Below are positions 1 through 12,079 of a stretch of 64,000 nt of DNA, piece after piece (positions within the stretch are counted from its first letter, which is position 1; each line of letters begins with the position of its first letter). The notes below the pieces were generated by a model. The model searched no databases, was not told the DNA's origin, and was given only the letters and a program-made list of their open reading frames with translations. The translations under genes and the position numbers were made by a program. Source of the DNA: Caenorhabditis elegans (taxonomy: Eukaryota; Nematoda; Chromadorea; Rhabditida; Rhabditidae); the NCBI RefSeq assembly GCF_000002985.6, contig NC_003283.11, forward strand, positions 17,237,501 to 17,301,500, in the 5' to 3' direction.

Positions 1-970
1 TACGCTGACCGATTCATGAAATGGGTCAAGCAAAACGATGAACCATTTGGAGGTTTATCTATAATATACGTTGGAGACATGCTCCAGTGTCAAATAGGGC
101 AAAAGTTTTGTTTTGGTGAGTGAATCAATATAAAACGAGTAGAAATAATATTTTTTATAGCCCAATGCTGGACAGACGTAATGTTCACCGAATTAACAGC
201 AGCACACCAACAAGACATCGACCAGGACCCTTTTTTTACAGCGCCTGGTGAGATGGAGGTTCGGTGTGAATTGTGCCAAGGTGATTGGAATATTGTGGTG
301 ATCGTGGAAAAATTTCTAACATTTGAGAGACCAAATTGTGCCGTTCTTGTGCGGTTCAATTCAACAGCGGATAAAATAAACAATGCAGTAGGTTCAAACT
401 GTAAATCACCAAAACTTAATTTTTTTCAGATCGTAAAGAAGAAATTTGAAAAGCATTTTATCGTTTACAACGAACTTTACAAACCTGCAGCAATCGATGG
501 TCCAATGCGCACAAAAATCGAAGGAGATGAAGATTACTTTTACATTGCTAGAGGGAGCCGTTCACAAGCCGATACAGATATTCCCAAAAAATTATAGTCA
601 ACGGTGGTGAGATTGGCACAGTATATGGATTCGATAGGGAAAACGAAGGATTCATTTTTCGTATAAAATAGAGTGAGTATACAATTTAATATAGGTAGTT
701 ATGCCATTTTTGCAGAACCGATCAACCACGGCGAATGGTACAAGCTGAGCCGGCATAGAACCCAGAATGGAGAGCTCGTTAATAACATTTTTGGGTTGAA
801 AGCGGCACACTCGATGAACTGCGTCAAGGGTCAAGGGTTGAATATAGATAAGGTAATCCTGGACACTTACCCTAAAATGGATCCTACCCATTTCTTCACC
901 GGAGCAAGTAGAGAGAGAGAATGGGAACCGATTTATTGGTTACACAGATTGGATCCATGGAGACTTTGAC
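1..970 (+). pseudogene. PIF1-like (SF1) helicase remnant, probably from a transposon
   Basis: Seen: the frame from base 1 reads GGLSIIYVGDMLQCQ, a Walker B/motif II-like block, then splices at 116-160 (GTGAGT...TTATAG) and 388-429 (GTAGGT...TTTCAG), both phase-compatible introns of 42-45 bp. At about 585-597 the frame hits a stop after PKKL. One base over, the text resumes as KIIVNGGEIGTVYGF, so a base has been lost in the A-run. A further piece at about 718-969 carries AHSMNCVKGQGLNIDKVILD, which resembles the C-terminal motif of PIF1-type helicases. Known: PIF1-like helicases are encoded by cellular genes and by Helitrons. Inference: the C-terminal part of a mobile-element helicase, cut by the window edge and broken by at least one frameshift plus a stop near 670. 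I saw no Rep/HUH motif or terminal hairpin, so the Helitron assignment is tentative. Confidence 0.6.
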
Positions 971-1604
971 CGAACTGTCCACAATAATCAGCGTCGGTTT
1001 GGGCATGAGAAGCAACGTCGCAATGCAATCAAATTTGTATTGTTTGCTTGATAAATTTTTTTTGGGATTTGGTGTATGTGGTATTTTTGATTGAATAATT
1101 TATTGCATTGAAAACCACCGACTGTGTACAAAAAAATTTAAAAAAAACAGACATAAGAATTAGGTGAAAAAAGTCATATGTTTCGAAAATGAAAGGCTCA
1201 AAAAAGGCCCAAAAGCAACATTTGGCCAGGCTTGCATGATCAATCAATTTTTTCTCCAAAAGACATTTGACAGTCAAACGGTAGACAAACCGGTGACACC
1301 AAGATTTTTATAGCTTGAAAAAAAGTTCTATATGGAGGGGCTTCAAGCCAAAACACGAGGCTACAGAAAACTTCCAAATAGTTATTATTAAAGTTGACAA
1401 ACCTACACTATTCTGTAAACAAACTTTTGATCTTTCATCCTCAAATTAAATTTTTATCAGGTGAAAAATTATGCAAACAGTTTTATGAATCACTGATACC
1501 GTTTCATTTTGGTTACGAAATCGTTTTTTGCTGGCTTATCAGTGAAGTGCCACGAAAATTTCCCATATAAGTAATGCCTTCATTTACAATTACTTCGTTT
1601 GAAA
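971..1604. other. Intergenic stretch upstream of the CUB-like gene
   Basis: AT-rich sequence with no convincing exon on either strand. It should include the promoter of the gene starting at 1605. I see no clear TATA box or repeat. Confidence 0.4.
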
Positions 1605-3156
1605 ATGATTGCAACTCTTCTATTTTTCATGTGCTGTTTGCATTCTACGCTGTCAAAAACACAGTGTAAGTGAGCTTAAATCATTAAATTCAGTATTTTA
1701 AACATCTGCAGATGATACGTATCCAACACTTTATGTAAACATTTTCGCCGACGACACTCAACCACGTGTTTTGGCTTGTGAACAACAGTCACTATTTATC
1801 AAAGCGGACACTAGAGTGACTGTAACAATGCTTGGTGGAATTGGAAATGACAATACAGAGTATCTGCGTGGAGCACTGTTTTTCGATGGTCCTAACACAA
1901 ACGCAACTTTTATTGGAACTGGATTTCAACTTTTAAATCGTAGCTCTCCTTTTGTGGCAAGTGGGCAATATATGACAGTTATGGGAGTTGAAACACACTC
2001 AAATTATTACTTCGCATTTCAAGATTTCGAAAATGTTAAGAATATCACACAACTTCAATGGCTACAAGAAAACGTTGTTGAATTAGATGGCGCCAATGGG
2101 ACAGTGGCTATGCAACTTTACGCACCAGGTTCCTTCGACACAAAATATGTTCTCAGTAGTTTCGAGGGCGACGGAAAATTGGATGTTTACAATGGAGTGA
2201 TCACAAAGAATCAGGCAAACCGTGTAGCTAGTTACCAGTAAGTTGTTTGATTCTATGGAGAATGTTATCACTTTGATATGCGCCCAAATAGTGTAAGAAT
2301 TTCCTGAAACTGAATAAATTCTACAGTAACCTTACAAGACCCCTACAGTACCTCTATCAAGTCACTTACACTTATCCAGTTATAACTGTAAATTGTGTAG
2401 ACGGATGTTAGTTTCCAGTTGTGTCATAAGATCTGCGAGCTCGTTTTTCATCTCTGACCCCTTTAAAAACGTTTCTAACTAATTTTCAGTGCTGGAAATT
2501 GCTCAATGAATCTACCCCAAATGTTGTTCGGTGATTTCACTACGTTTTTGTACACCGGTACCAAATCCAAGTTAGTCTTAACACATGACTATAATTCATT
2601 CTACGAAATGAATGGATTAATCGGCAGGAAGGCATTTATGGCTTCGTACTTTTATGGCACAGATTCGTCCCATCAAGGTATTGTAGCTGACTTCTCTGTG
2701 CAACGGAACAGTGGCACCAGTTTTAGAGTTTCTATTTGGTCAGACAATTTTAATGAGCAGACTAGTCAGCTGATAATCGAATGGCCAGGCTACGACAAAT
2801 ATTCTTCTAATATGTGAGTTTGTTAACTAGTTTTTGATTTTTTTTTTTTGGATGGATTTGAGTTCTTCTTCTATCAAATTTTGATTCAAAAAATTATTAT
2901 TTATCTCAATAAAGTCAGCTAAATTTGCTGGATATCATACAAATACAATATCTTCAGGTACAATATAACAAATTTATCACCAACCGGAAATTATACATTT
3001 GAAATTACAAGTTACTCGATGAGCGTGGAATATTATTTCGACTCTGAAAACACAACGTCCAAGGGAATATACATAGATGTTGAACTCATTAAAGGATCTT
3101 CCGCTTTGTATTATATCTATGTAATTGGTTTGGTGTGCCTGTGGATGATTTATTGA
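1605..3156 (+). CDS. CUB-like (DUF141) domain secreted/GPI-type protein
   Basis: Four exons fit in phase: 1605-1665, 1712-2237, 2490-2813 and 2958-3156 (introns start GTAAGT, GTAAGT, GTGAGT; acceptors CTGCAG, TTTCAG, TTCAG). Exon 1 encodes a signal peptide (MIATLLFFMCCLHSTLS). The body matches the nematode CUB-like family: a Tyr/Asn-rich beta-sandwich sequence with conserved-looking cysteines near ACEQQ and AGNCSMN, and many N-glycosylation sequons. The last ~20 residues (SSALYYIYVIGLVCLWMIY) are hydrophobic and end the protein, as in GPI-attachment signals. AATAAA follows the stop directly. Known: CUB-like genes in C. elegans are often expressed in the intestine and induced by infection or stress. 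Inference: a cell-surface or secreted protein of that type. No disabling change seen. Confidence 0.8.
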
Positions 3157-4207
3157 AAATAAATAGTCGTCATAAGTTCTTGTAAAAACATCTATTGACG
3201 AATGAAAATTTTTGAGAAGAAGCTCCAGCTTGTTATCAGCAATTACATTTGTGTACTCTTTTTGCCGTATTGTTTGAACAGTGTTATCTGTTGCCCAATG
3301 ATTAAAATGCAACGTTGAGGTGGTCGCTTCCTAATTAGAAATGGTGACAACTTCATGTCGGCCAAGAAAATTTGACTAAAAACGGCTTATTCCGACTGAA
3401 TGGGCAAGGCTTGATTATAACTTAAACAATTCAGCCTAGCGAAGTTTGCCAGAAGAAATATCCAAAGTCAATGGACAATTCTATTCGGTCTTGGCGTGGC
3501 TGAAAAAATTGGGCAATGGCTCAAGTAGGGCTCCCAGGCGCGGAATGCGGGCCTCACGCCGACGCCGCGCGCCGCTGTGTTTGTGCAGCGAAGTGCGAAG
3601 GTAGTAATTTGAAGCGGCCGACACGTTCGGAGTTTTGCGCCGCACATGCGGCGTGGGTCACGCCGTGAGGCCAGCGCAGGCGTGGAATGACAATACTGGT
3701 CACAACGTTTACAAGTAACACTCGTGTTATGATAACGTTTACAAACTTACTGTAGCTTTTGACATTTTGTGCGAAAAATGTATTGCTCATTAGGCATACT
3801 TATCATTTGTTTTTGAAATAGCCAAAATTTCAATGTCTGATAGACTACTCCATATTAAAATAACAGAGTCTATCACAAAATGTATCATTGACACAATTTG
3901 AGCTGCCCTGGTACGCTTGGCGCTCGCTGCGAGCAGAATTGCTGACCAATTGCAACTAAAAGAAACTGATAATAGCAACTGATAATATTTTTGACGTGTT
4001 GAAAAATTATGGGGAGCGTGGCAATTAGGCAACTCATGAAACAGCAGATGCCAAAAATAATCTTATGATCTATTGGAGAAATCATATTCCAAAAACTTCA
4101 TAGACCACGGTGTGGGTTTCAAAATTTAAACACAACATTTTTCATTTATTAGATTCTTCAACTCTCAATCACATGGTCTTGAAAATGTAATGATTGTTGG
4201 CATCTTT
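3157..4207. other. Intergenic stretch with one GC-rich dispersed repeat
   Basis: Contains a copy of GC-rich repeat family A (about 3527-3690). The rest is AT-rich with no supported exon. CACGGTGTGG at 4107 resembles the terminal repeat of the element at 60573-60723. Confidence 0.4.
3527..3690. repeat. GC-rich dispersed repeat, family A
   Basis: Rich in CTCACGCCG and GCGGCGTGAGGC motifs in an otherwise AT-rich region. The same motifs recur at 13984-14152 and 20231-20640. Function unknown. Confidence 0.65.
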
Positions 4208-5146
4208 TCAGTATCCTTTCCAATCACATTTAATACCAGTCAAGCCGAATCTGAAAATTTGTGCAATTTTGTTATGTTCCAATAACTCAAATTCCCAATA
4301 TCTTACATGTTGTTTTTATTATCATCTTTCATTGAAAAGGTACCATCCTTCCTGCACGTCACACTATATCCAACAGTGTTAGCAACAGTTTGTGCTCCCT
4401 TGACAGGTGTCTCACCATCTGCGTTTACAGCCTGCAATGTTTGTCTATCGATTTATTCAGAATCAAGTCTTACGATGAAACTGAATTTACAAGTGCCGAC
4501 CACCTGTTTTGTACACGTAATTTCTACAGTTGGACATCCATCCTTGTCCAGCATCCTTGGCATTGTTTTAAATAGATACGGAGCAGTATATGTAGGAGAA
4601 ATTGCATTTATATCACAAATAGCATTTGGATCACAGTCTGATGCTGAAAATGATTTGGGTTATTACAGTTTTTTAGGCATTAAGCCGAAAGCTAAACCTA
4701 AGCCTAAAATGAAGCTTAAACCTAAACCTATGCCCAAGCCTAAGCCTGAGACTAATGTAAGGCTAATAGTAAGCCTAAGCCTAAGTCAAAGCCTAAACCT
4801 AAGCCTAGGCCTAGTTTTAGTTTATCTTACGCATAGGCCCAGGTGCTTCGGTTGTTGTAGTTGTAGTTGTTGTAGTGGTCGTAGTAGTAGTAGTCGTTGT
4901 CGTCGAGGTCGGCTCTTCCGTAAGTGGTTCTGTTGTTGTGGTAATGGCCGTTGTCGTGATTGGTGCTTCCGTTGCTCTAGGACCACCAGGAGCTCCCGGA
5001 CTTCCTGGTCCAGTTGGCTCTTTTGTGGTAATTGGAACCCATGGTTCTGGATCAGTTCCAGGAGTTCCTGGCGGAGAAACTCTCGGATTACATAAATACA
5101 CAACTGACACAGAAGATAATATGAGAAGGATAAGCTTCGAGATCAT
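4208..5146 (-). CDS. Secreted DUF282 protein with threonine-rich stalk
   Basis: Four exons on the minus strand fit in phase: 5146-4831, 4643-4474, 4431-4307 and 4250-4208, total 217 aa. Exon 1 gives a signal peptide (MISKLILLILSSVSVVYLC), a Pro/Gly segment with GAPG repeats, and an 18-residue run of Thr encoded by mixed ACN codons. Exons 2-4 give a Cys-patterned domain starting SDCDPNAICDINA, then DGCPTVEITCTK, NADGETPV, TVGYSVTC and a final IKCDWKGY. This is the layout of DUF282 of nematodes. Known: DUF282 occurs in secreted Caenorhabditis proteins, sometimes with C-type lectin domains; its role is unknown. The Thr run looks like an O-glycosylated stalk (inference). Intron 1 (4830-4644) holds telomere-like repeats. 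No disabling change seen. Confidence 0.75.
4684..4815. repeat. Degenerate telomere-like repeat (CCTAAG/TTAGGC) in an intron
   Basis: Many degenerate units of AAGCCT/AACCTA, matching the nematode telomere motif TTAGGC on the opposite strand. It lies inside intron 1 of the DUF282 gene. Related short blocks occur at about 22680-22715 and 35460-35560. Confidence 0.8.
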
Positions 5147-6266
5147 AGTTTCACTGATGCTTATCCACCTGATTCACCGCTTTTTATAAGATTACAATAA
5201 AAACCCGTTGCCATAAAACTTCTTCCTGGTCCGATGCACAAAAATCAGAAAAGCGTGCTACTGCACTTGAAACGAAAGGTGGGGTTATGCAAGGAGACAA
5301 TAGTGATAAAAGCGTGTTTTGTTTATTTCCTCATTCTTTTCCCTTATCCACGGAGAATCGAAGATCAGTTGGTCAACAAATCATCAAATCATATTTTCTC
5401 TATTTTCTCCCCTATTTTGCTTACTGCAAAACTTTTGCATCCAGGTAGACCTCGTATAGAAGTCTAATAATACATTTTCACGTATCTTCGGCCAAACATC
5501 GCTAACTTTCGCTGATTGGTTTAAAAACGTTCGGAGCTGAATGTTGATTGGTTCGAAAGACTCAAAAATGCTGAAACTTATGGGGGTTTTGGCGTACTTG
5601 ATAAATTGATTAATCCATACAAATAAGCCGTTTTATTTTTCAAAAATATTATTCTTATTGTGATGTCACACATTGATAACAGTTTCGAAGAATATGATGA
5701 TTTGAAAATCAAATGATTAAAAATGATAAGAAAACGATAAAAATCAAGTTTTTATCACTATTGTCCTCTTGCATAACTATATTCTTTGTCTTACAGAGCG
5801 GATTGTATATATTTTGTTTTAGGAAGAACAACGGACCTTTCTTTCAATATTCGACGTTTCAAAATCTCTTCAAACTGCTGAAATTTGCATGGAATAAAGA
5901 TGTTATTTATTGGTTGTTCACAAAAATGTAAAAGGATTAAAAACTACTTAACTTGTTGCTCACTCTAATTAAACCTTATTTTGAAAAACGAAAAACCGTA
6001 TTTCAAATGTTTCTCGTCAATTAAATACATTCACATTGGAATCAGCTTTGTGCATTCAAAAACACTTTTTCTTTCATTTTCTGAAAACAAAACGCAATCC
6101 CTCATTTTCAAGTGTTAATACCAAAATAATGTTTAACTATTCAAAAGATTGACAAATAAAGACGTTTGCTCAAAAAAACTAAAAGCGATTAGAATATTGG
6201 CCGGCACTGTATAAATCCAACAAAAAGATACCAAAAAAAAAAAATATTAAATAAACTAATTTAAAA
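5147..6266. other. Intergenic, no gene seen
   Basis: About 1.1 kb of AT-rich DNA between two minus-strand genes, expected to carry the promoter of the DUF282 gene near 5150-5300. No motif-supported exon or clear repeat. Confidence 0.4.
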
Positions 6267-8006
6267 TTAAAAAATGAAATGGTTAATGTAATAATACGAT
6301 AGGCCAATTGTAGAGTTTTTGCTGCCCAATATATTGCAGCACAATTTGAGTGTGTTTTGCAATATAACTTGTCGATACCAATATTGAAAAAAAAACCATG
6401 AATTTTCGTATTGAATGAAAACATTTAAAAATAGATTGTTTGGCTCTCCGTCTGAAAGTCTCCAATTAAATCCATCGGTGCCGGTCGCAGAGCCGTCTGT
6501 CCATTCAAATGAGTTCAGTCGGGTGCATGTCGCGGTCACTAGCTGCCCAATACATGCGGCCGTTCTTCTAGCGCCAAGCCAATGACCACCCGTCATTGCC
6601 AATCCTGAAATTCACAGAAATCAAAACAAATCTTCTTACGAATAACTTCATTTCTAATAGTAAGTATATAATGTTGGAGAAAATTTAATTTATTTTCGTT
6701 TTTACTTACTAGTTAGTCTAAATTTTTTTGCATGTCATGGAAACGATTGGAAATGAAGATTGATAGAAAATTTGCACTTGTACATGAAACACTTGAAAAA
6801 AACTGCTTTTTTTTCATACAAATGTTTGGAAATGTATGTATGAAACATCAAAAAATACCAGCCATCATTTGCATCTCGACTTGATTTTGAATTCCGCTGA
6901 GGACTGCTCCCTGAGCACCACAAGCGGCTTGCGCATCGTACTGAGTTATACCGAAATCACGAAATGCCTAAATTGGATGTATTACAAGAATTTTCGCCTG
7001 AGATCAACAAAGGAATGAAAAGGAAATAAGAATCTATCTACAACGAAAATTATCACTTGTTTGCCCTGTCCTTGAAGTCGGCAGGGTAACGATTTTTTTC
7101 AATTTCTTCATTAGACTCAAAGTTGTCCCAAAAAACCATTTTTGGAACGAGCTTAAATACTTGTCAAAAAATGAGTTATGGTGGTTCATAAAAAATATTG
7201 CTAAAATTCAAAAGTTACATTCTTTTAGCGGTCACAGCGGTTTGAAATTACTTTTTTCTAGTTACCAGAAAAGTTATAAATTTTTGGTCCTTTTTGACAG
7301 AAATTTATCTAAAACATTAAACGGATGGTCAGCAACCAATATATGAAAAAAGGTTATATCAAAAAAAGTGTAAACCGCTATGACTCATACAAAATGGCAT
7401 AATTTTAGATTTCAGCAACATTAAGCTCATTTTTGAACTGTCATTACTTTTTTGTACATTTCTTAAAAATCTATTTATGAAAATTGGCTTTTGAGACAAA
7501 AATAATACATCCCGCGTGTGACTATGAACATTGTCTCACCTTGATGCACCATGGTCCACTAGGTCTTTCGTCAGATTGTGCCCAGCCAGTTGGGCACGGA
7601 ACTGAAAATTCAGAAAAATTGGAAGATTTTCTTGAGATATACTAACTAGGAGTCGTTGTGGTCGTGGATGTTGTTGTGGTTGTCGTGGTTGTCGTGGTTG
7701 ATGTGGCTGGAAGCTTTTAGCGATTCTCGGGGTTTTCAGAAAATATCTGGCGATAGTACTTGCACATAGATTGTGTGCGGTACAACCCGCATAATGTCGG
7801 TCACAGTACGTGATAGCCATGTGCCTCTTCTTGGTGAGTGGCTGGCAAAGGTAGGTTATTGCTACGACGATGCTAGAAAACCCCGTAAAGAAACCCCGTC
7901 CGCAGCTGTCATTTATTCAAAACGGCACAGAAATAAGTAACTCACTTTCCACTTGTTGAGTAGGGATACATGAATTGACAACAGGAAAAATGAACAAGAG
8001 AAGCAT
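6267..8006 (-). pseudogene. C-type lectin (CLEC) gene, 3' truncated
   Basis: Exons in phase on the minus strand: 8006-7946, 7706-7647, 7601-7540, 6967-6859, then 6604 downward. Exon 1 is a signal peptide (MLLLFIFPVVNSCIPTQQVE). Exon 2 is a Thr-rich linker. Exons 3-5 carry a C-type lectin-like domain of the Caenorhabditis CW type: PCPTGWAQ, WCIKAF, QAACGAQGAVLSGIQNQ, HWLGARRTAAC, FEWTDGSATGTDGFNW, GEPNN. After GEPNN (about 6435) the frame runs into unrelated AT-rich text and stops at 6267, so the final CTLD segment with the last disulfide cysteines is missing. Inference: a truncated lectin, probably a pseudogene unless a distant 3' exon exists. A paralogue lies at 10467-11515 and their upstream regions are also similar. 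Confidence 0.7.
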
Positions 8007-9807
8007 TTTCAAAAATGACACAAATCCAGACTACGCGCAGTTTTATCTCACAGGAGAAACGCTATAGTTGCGAGTGGACTGTTGAACTTTTCGGGTCCCC
8101 GCCCCTCGCATCTCCCCCACTTTTTCACAAATTAGAACGGCAGCAATGTACATGTTCTACGGCGGCGGCAAAAAAAGGAGATATCTCGGATTGCAATTTT
8201 ATTAGTCTTTTGAATTTTCTTATCATTTGCGGCTAAAGAAATACTGTTTTCTTGAATCATCGGTGTTTTTTTATTTAGCTAAAACTTTTTTACCATACCC
8301 GTCTGATTTTTTGACTCAGACCTTAAAATGACCAATTTTCAAGGGAATATGAATTTTTGAGAAATTTTATAACACGGACAGTTGACACCCAAGGCAAGTT
8401 AGTTTACAGAGTTAATATTTGATAATTGCAACTTAATCGAATGTTTTTATTATTCAAATTGCATAGGAATTGTTTATGAACATCCATAAGAACATCCATT
8501 ATGTAGTTAGAAACAACAAAATGACACAGAGAAATTAGAAATCATCCAAACCAGGGGTGCGCGCTAATCGAAAATTTCGGCAATGGGCAAATTCGGCATT
8601 TGCCGGTTTTGGAAACTTTTGGCAATCGGAAATTCTGGCACTTGCCGATTGCCGGACATTTCCGGAAATTTTCAAACCTAATAATATTTCGGAAGTTGAA
8701 AAAATTTCACCTTGTTTTTTTTAGTATTCGGTTTAATAATTTTCTAATAGAAAGCGGTCAATCCTTAATAAATTCAATAATTTTGAGCTTGAAAAGAAAA
8801 CATTGCTCAGTAAAATGCATGTTTAGGCTCTTAAATCTACAAAAAAGATCAAATTTATATTTCCGGCAATTCTGACTTATACATACCGGCAATTGGCGTT
8901 CCGGCACTTGCCGGTTTTCAAAATTTCCGACACTCTGCAATTTCGGCAATTACTGGTTTTGGAAAATTTCGGCAATCTGCGATTGCCGAAATTTCGATTG
9001 CCGCGCACCCCAGATCCAAACCTAATTTCGAATGAGTAGGTGTTGTTGATTGCTCCGATGATTTTCTGGCGCTGTCAAGTCTAGCGGACGACGGGCGCTG
9101 TACATATTTTTGTCTCGTTGCATTGTTTTGTCACCCAAACGCATGAACTTTTCCACGAGAAATAGTGTACTCCAGTCTTTGTGTAGTTTTATCACAGACT
9201 TAGCGGAGACAATATCAGATATCATCGTTGCCAGCGGACAGTCCACCTCTTTTTCACAAAGATGAACAAAGATGCAATACACATGTTTTCCGACGGCGGT
9301 GGGCAGAGATATTTCATTATTTGATTTAATTAGTCTGCCTATCATTGGTAGTTTTCAATCGCTTGCCAAGAAAATTCAATAGAATCCAGTTTATTTTTTG
9401 TAAGAGATTTTTTTTCGAAGTATTGAAACAAGATCGATGATTCTGTGATTTTGTTCCAAAAAGATTTGCCTAAAAGGATATTTTTAGACAAAGCTTGTAC
9501 AATTAATATCTATGTGTAATTGCTGTCAATTTCATTGGTTGAACTTTTAATCCAAGTTGTACCCTTTTTGAATTTTTGTAGAATCATTATGTAGATTTTC
9601 TGCAGTCACATGAAAATTATCATACAAAAATGAAGTACTGCCATTTTAAAAACCATTTTAAAAACTATGTTAAAATTTAATTTCTTGCGGTCAAAGATAA
9701 TATTGTTGCATTACTCACCAAGAAACGACACGATTTACTGATCACCCTAATACACATTTACACATTTTACACATTTCAATATCATTCATTTATTAATAAA
9801 TAAATTA
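8007..9807. other. Intergenic with a lectin-flank duplication and an inverted-repeat element
   Basis: 8010-8260 resembles the sequence upstream of the second lectin (11520-11740), and 9190-9350 is a third, more diverged copy. Between them sits a family C element (8554-9011). No coding exon supported. Confidence 0.5.
8554..9011. repeat. Inverted-repeat element, family C (GCCGAAATTTCGGC-rich)
   Basis: Starts GGGGTGCGCGCTAATCG and ends CGATTGCCGCGCACCCC, which are imperfect inverted termini. The interior is full of short TTGCCGG/CCGGCAA blocks. Related copies are at 41995-42372, 43771-44112 and 54258-54697. Confidence 0.7.
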
Positions 9808-9974
9808 TTATTCATTGTGGGGAATCACATTGGCGTTTTTCCACACCCATATCCCATGTAATGTGCTGTTCCGCATCTGCAAAAACATGGTTTCTGCATG
9901 ATTTCGGAGGTTTTTAAGCTTACGGTTGATCAGCCAATAAACCCACTCTGGCGTCAACAGCGAGACAATTATCC
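9808..9974 (-). pseudogene. Orphan last exon, possibly a serpentine receptor C-terminus
   Basis: Minus-strand frame following acceptor TTTTTAG reads GIIVSLLTPEWVYWLINRKL and then a polar tail ending at a stop at 9808. A hydrophobic segment with Pro and Tyr followed by a basic patch resembles TM7 plus the start of a nematode chemoreceptor tail. I found no matching upstream exons, so this is a fragment or a chance frame. The family is not assigned. Confidence 0.25.
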
Positions 9975-10466
9975 CTAAAAATTGAAAATTAAGTGGAAGC
10001 ATTGTACATTAAATTTTATGAATCCCCTCATTCGAGGAGATTTCTGCGTTTTCACTATTGTCAAATACTTATGATCTACTAGTTGCTGCTATTGCTATAC
10101 TTTTAATCTGCCAAGTTAAAATTGTTCGGAACTCGTAAACTTATTCACTATTAATATTTAAAAGACCTATTTTTCGGCTCTTCCCTCTTCACATGTCAGG
10201 CTTAGGAAAAGACTTCACGCAACCATTTTTGGCACTGCGCCAGATTATGCGGCTGGTGAGCGCGCTGATCATTGTTTTATCGGGAAATGCTATCACATCA
10301 AATATAGACACAACCTGCCGTCTCTGGTTTCTCTCCCGATACCCGCTTAAATTTTTAAGGATATTGTTTTTGTTCTTAAATCACTTAGCTTTGCACCTTC
10401 TCCTATTTTGGCCCATCATACCAATTAATATCTCTTCTGTTTCAAGTATTTTAGTCGAAATCTTAC
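9975..10466. other. Intergenic, no gene seen
   Basis: The plus-strand frame here (10193-10585) runs antisense through the lectin paralogue below and shows no domain. No other feature recognised. Confidence 0.35.
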
Positions 10467-11515
10467 TTATACGCTGGGTAATAAATCCCTCCATTGTTCG
10501 GGTCTCCGTTTCTCCACAAAAATCCATCGGTACCGGTCGTCGAGCCGTCTGTCCATTCAAGAGAATTCAGTGCGTTACATGTTAAGGTCAATTGCGATTC
10601 AAGACATGCGGCCGTCCTTTTAGCACCAACCCAAAATGATCCCGTTTCAGAACCGTAAAGCGAGACGTATGAATCTGGAAATTTGTTGAGGGAAAAAGTC
10701 TGATTGTGTCCAACTTCTACTCACCTTGCATGTATTGTAACTCAGCTTGATTCTGAACTCCACTAACGACTGCTCCCTCCGCAGCACAGCACTGTCCGCA
10801 ACTGTGCGATCTCCAACAGCAGTAAACACCTGAATTCATTTCATATTTCTTTGTGGGTTTCATAAACTCTGCCGATACTATAGAAACGGTGTTGGCTACT
10901 ATATGTACAAACGAATTGTGCGCTTTTGATGGTAAAAATATAAATTTGATTCATATACCCTTTACGTGGCAAGTTACAAATAACACTACTACGAAAATTT
11001 TGTTTATGGTACCATAAGAGGAATTTGCGATAATTATATGCGTTTGCTTCAGAGGTATAAAGGAACGAAATTTGTCTCACCCTAATGCACAACTTTCGAA
11101 TTGTTCCCAGTCAGTTGGGCATGGAACTGAAAATTCAGCAGAATTTGACGTTTTTTTTTTGAATATCAGAAACTTACTAGGAGTCGTTGTGGTCGTGGAT
11201 GTTGTTGTGGTTGTCGTAGTTGTCGTAGAAGTGGCTGGAAACTTTTAGCCATTTTCGGGGTATTCAGAAAATATCCGGCGATAGCGCGTGTACACAGATT
11301 GTGTGCGGCACAATCCGCAAAATGTCGGTCGCAGTACATGACAGTCATGTGCCTTCCACTTGATGAGAGGCTTGGTTATTGCAGTGGCGCTGCTAGCGAA
11401 CCCCGTCCGCAAAACTGCCATTTAGTTGAAACGGCAAAGAAATACGCAACTCACTTTCCACTTGTTGAGTAGGAATACATAAATTTACAACTGGAATAAG
11501 GAAAAAGAGAAGCAT
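10467..11515 (-). pseudogene. C-type lectin pseudogene, frameshifted
   Basis: Same exon plan as the lectin at 6267-8006: 11515-11455 (signal peptide, CIPTQQVE), 11234-11178 (Thr-rich linker), 11126-11081, 10829-10725 and 10674-10467. Exon 3 has lost the usual WCIK signature. Exon 4 changes frame: it opens as VFTAVGDRTV, but the conserved CAAEGAVVSGVQNQAE block is in another frame. Exon 5 is well preserved (FWVGAKRTAACL, LEWTDGSTTGTDGF, NGDPNN) but the domain again stops after PNN without its last cysteines. Both copies end at the same domain position, so the loss of the 3' end may predate the duplication. Confidence 0.7.
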
Positions 11516-12079
11516 TTTCAAAAATGTCTAGACTACGTGAAGTTTTATCCCTGGACTATCGTTGCCAGTGGACTGATGAACTTTTTGGATTCCCGCCCCT
11601 CGCCTCCCTCAACTTTTTCATAAAGAAGAACGGCAGCAATGTACATGTTCTACGGCGGCCCGCGAGAATAAAAAAGAGAGATATTTCGGTTTTTGATTTG
11701 ATTAGTCTGCTATCATTTGAATTTTCCAATCACTTGAGGTCTGCCAATAAAATTCACTCAGACAAACACGTTTTACGGCTGATCAATGTGAAATCGCTGT
11801 GATAATCGAAAAGATTTTATCTTGTGCTAACTATGCTCGCTTCAAATTAGTAGTGTTTTCCTTAAAAATTTTTCTGAGACCTAAAAAATTTGGTTTTCAT
11901 ATAATATTATCTTTTTGTATAAAGGCCAATTATCAGTCCAATATAGTTTGATATTCACTTTTTTCTGCTGGCGCTCGTATATCTATGTAAATTGTTTAAA
12001 AATTAGAACAAAAACTATTTAAAAATGTATCAAACAATTAATCAAATTGTGAAATTCCATGGAGCTTAATTTTTTGTCT
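11516..12079. other. Intergenic upstream of the lectin pseudogene
   Basis: First ~230 bp is the lectin 5' flank shared with 8010-8260. The rest is AT-rich with no exon seen. Confidence 0.35.

Noticed and set aside
4307-5095. 262-residue plus-strand frame rich in Lys/Pro and Cys/Ser
   Set aside because: Antisense of the DUF282 gene plus translation of telomere-like repeats. The minus-strand model has signal peptide, splice sites and domain.
7700-7820. Conserved frame with CDRHYAGCTAHNLC / CDRHFADCAAHNLC in both lectin genes, as a possible cysteine-rich exon
   Set aside because: Differences between the two copies fall on all codon positions about equally and mostly change residues, and reading it breaks the phase between exon 1 and the Thr-rich exon. 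It is better explained as a shared intron.
10193-10585. 130-residue hydrophobic plus-strand frame as a membrane protein
   Set aside because: It ends antisense to the well-preserved lectin exon (10467-10674) and shows no receptor motif.
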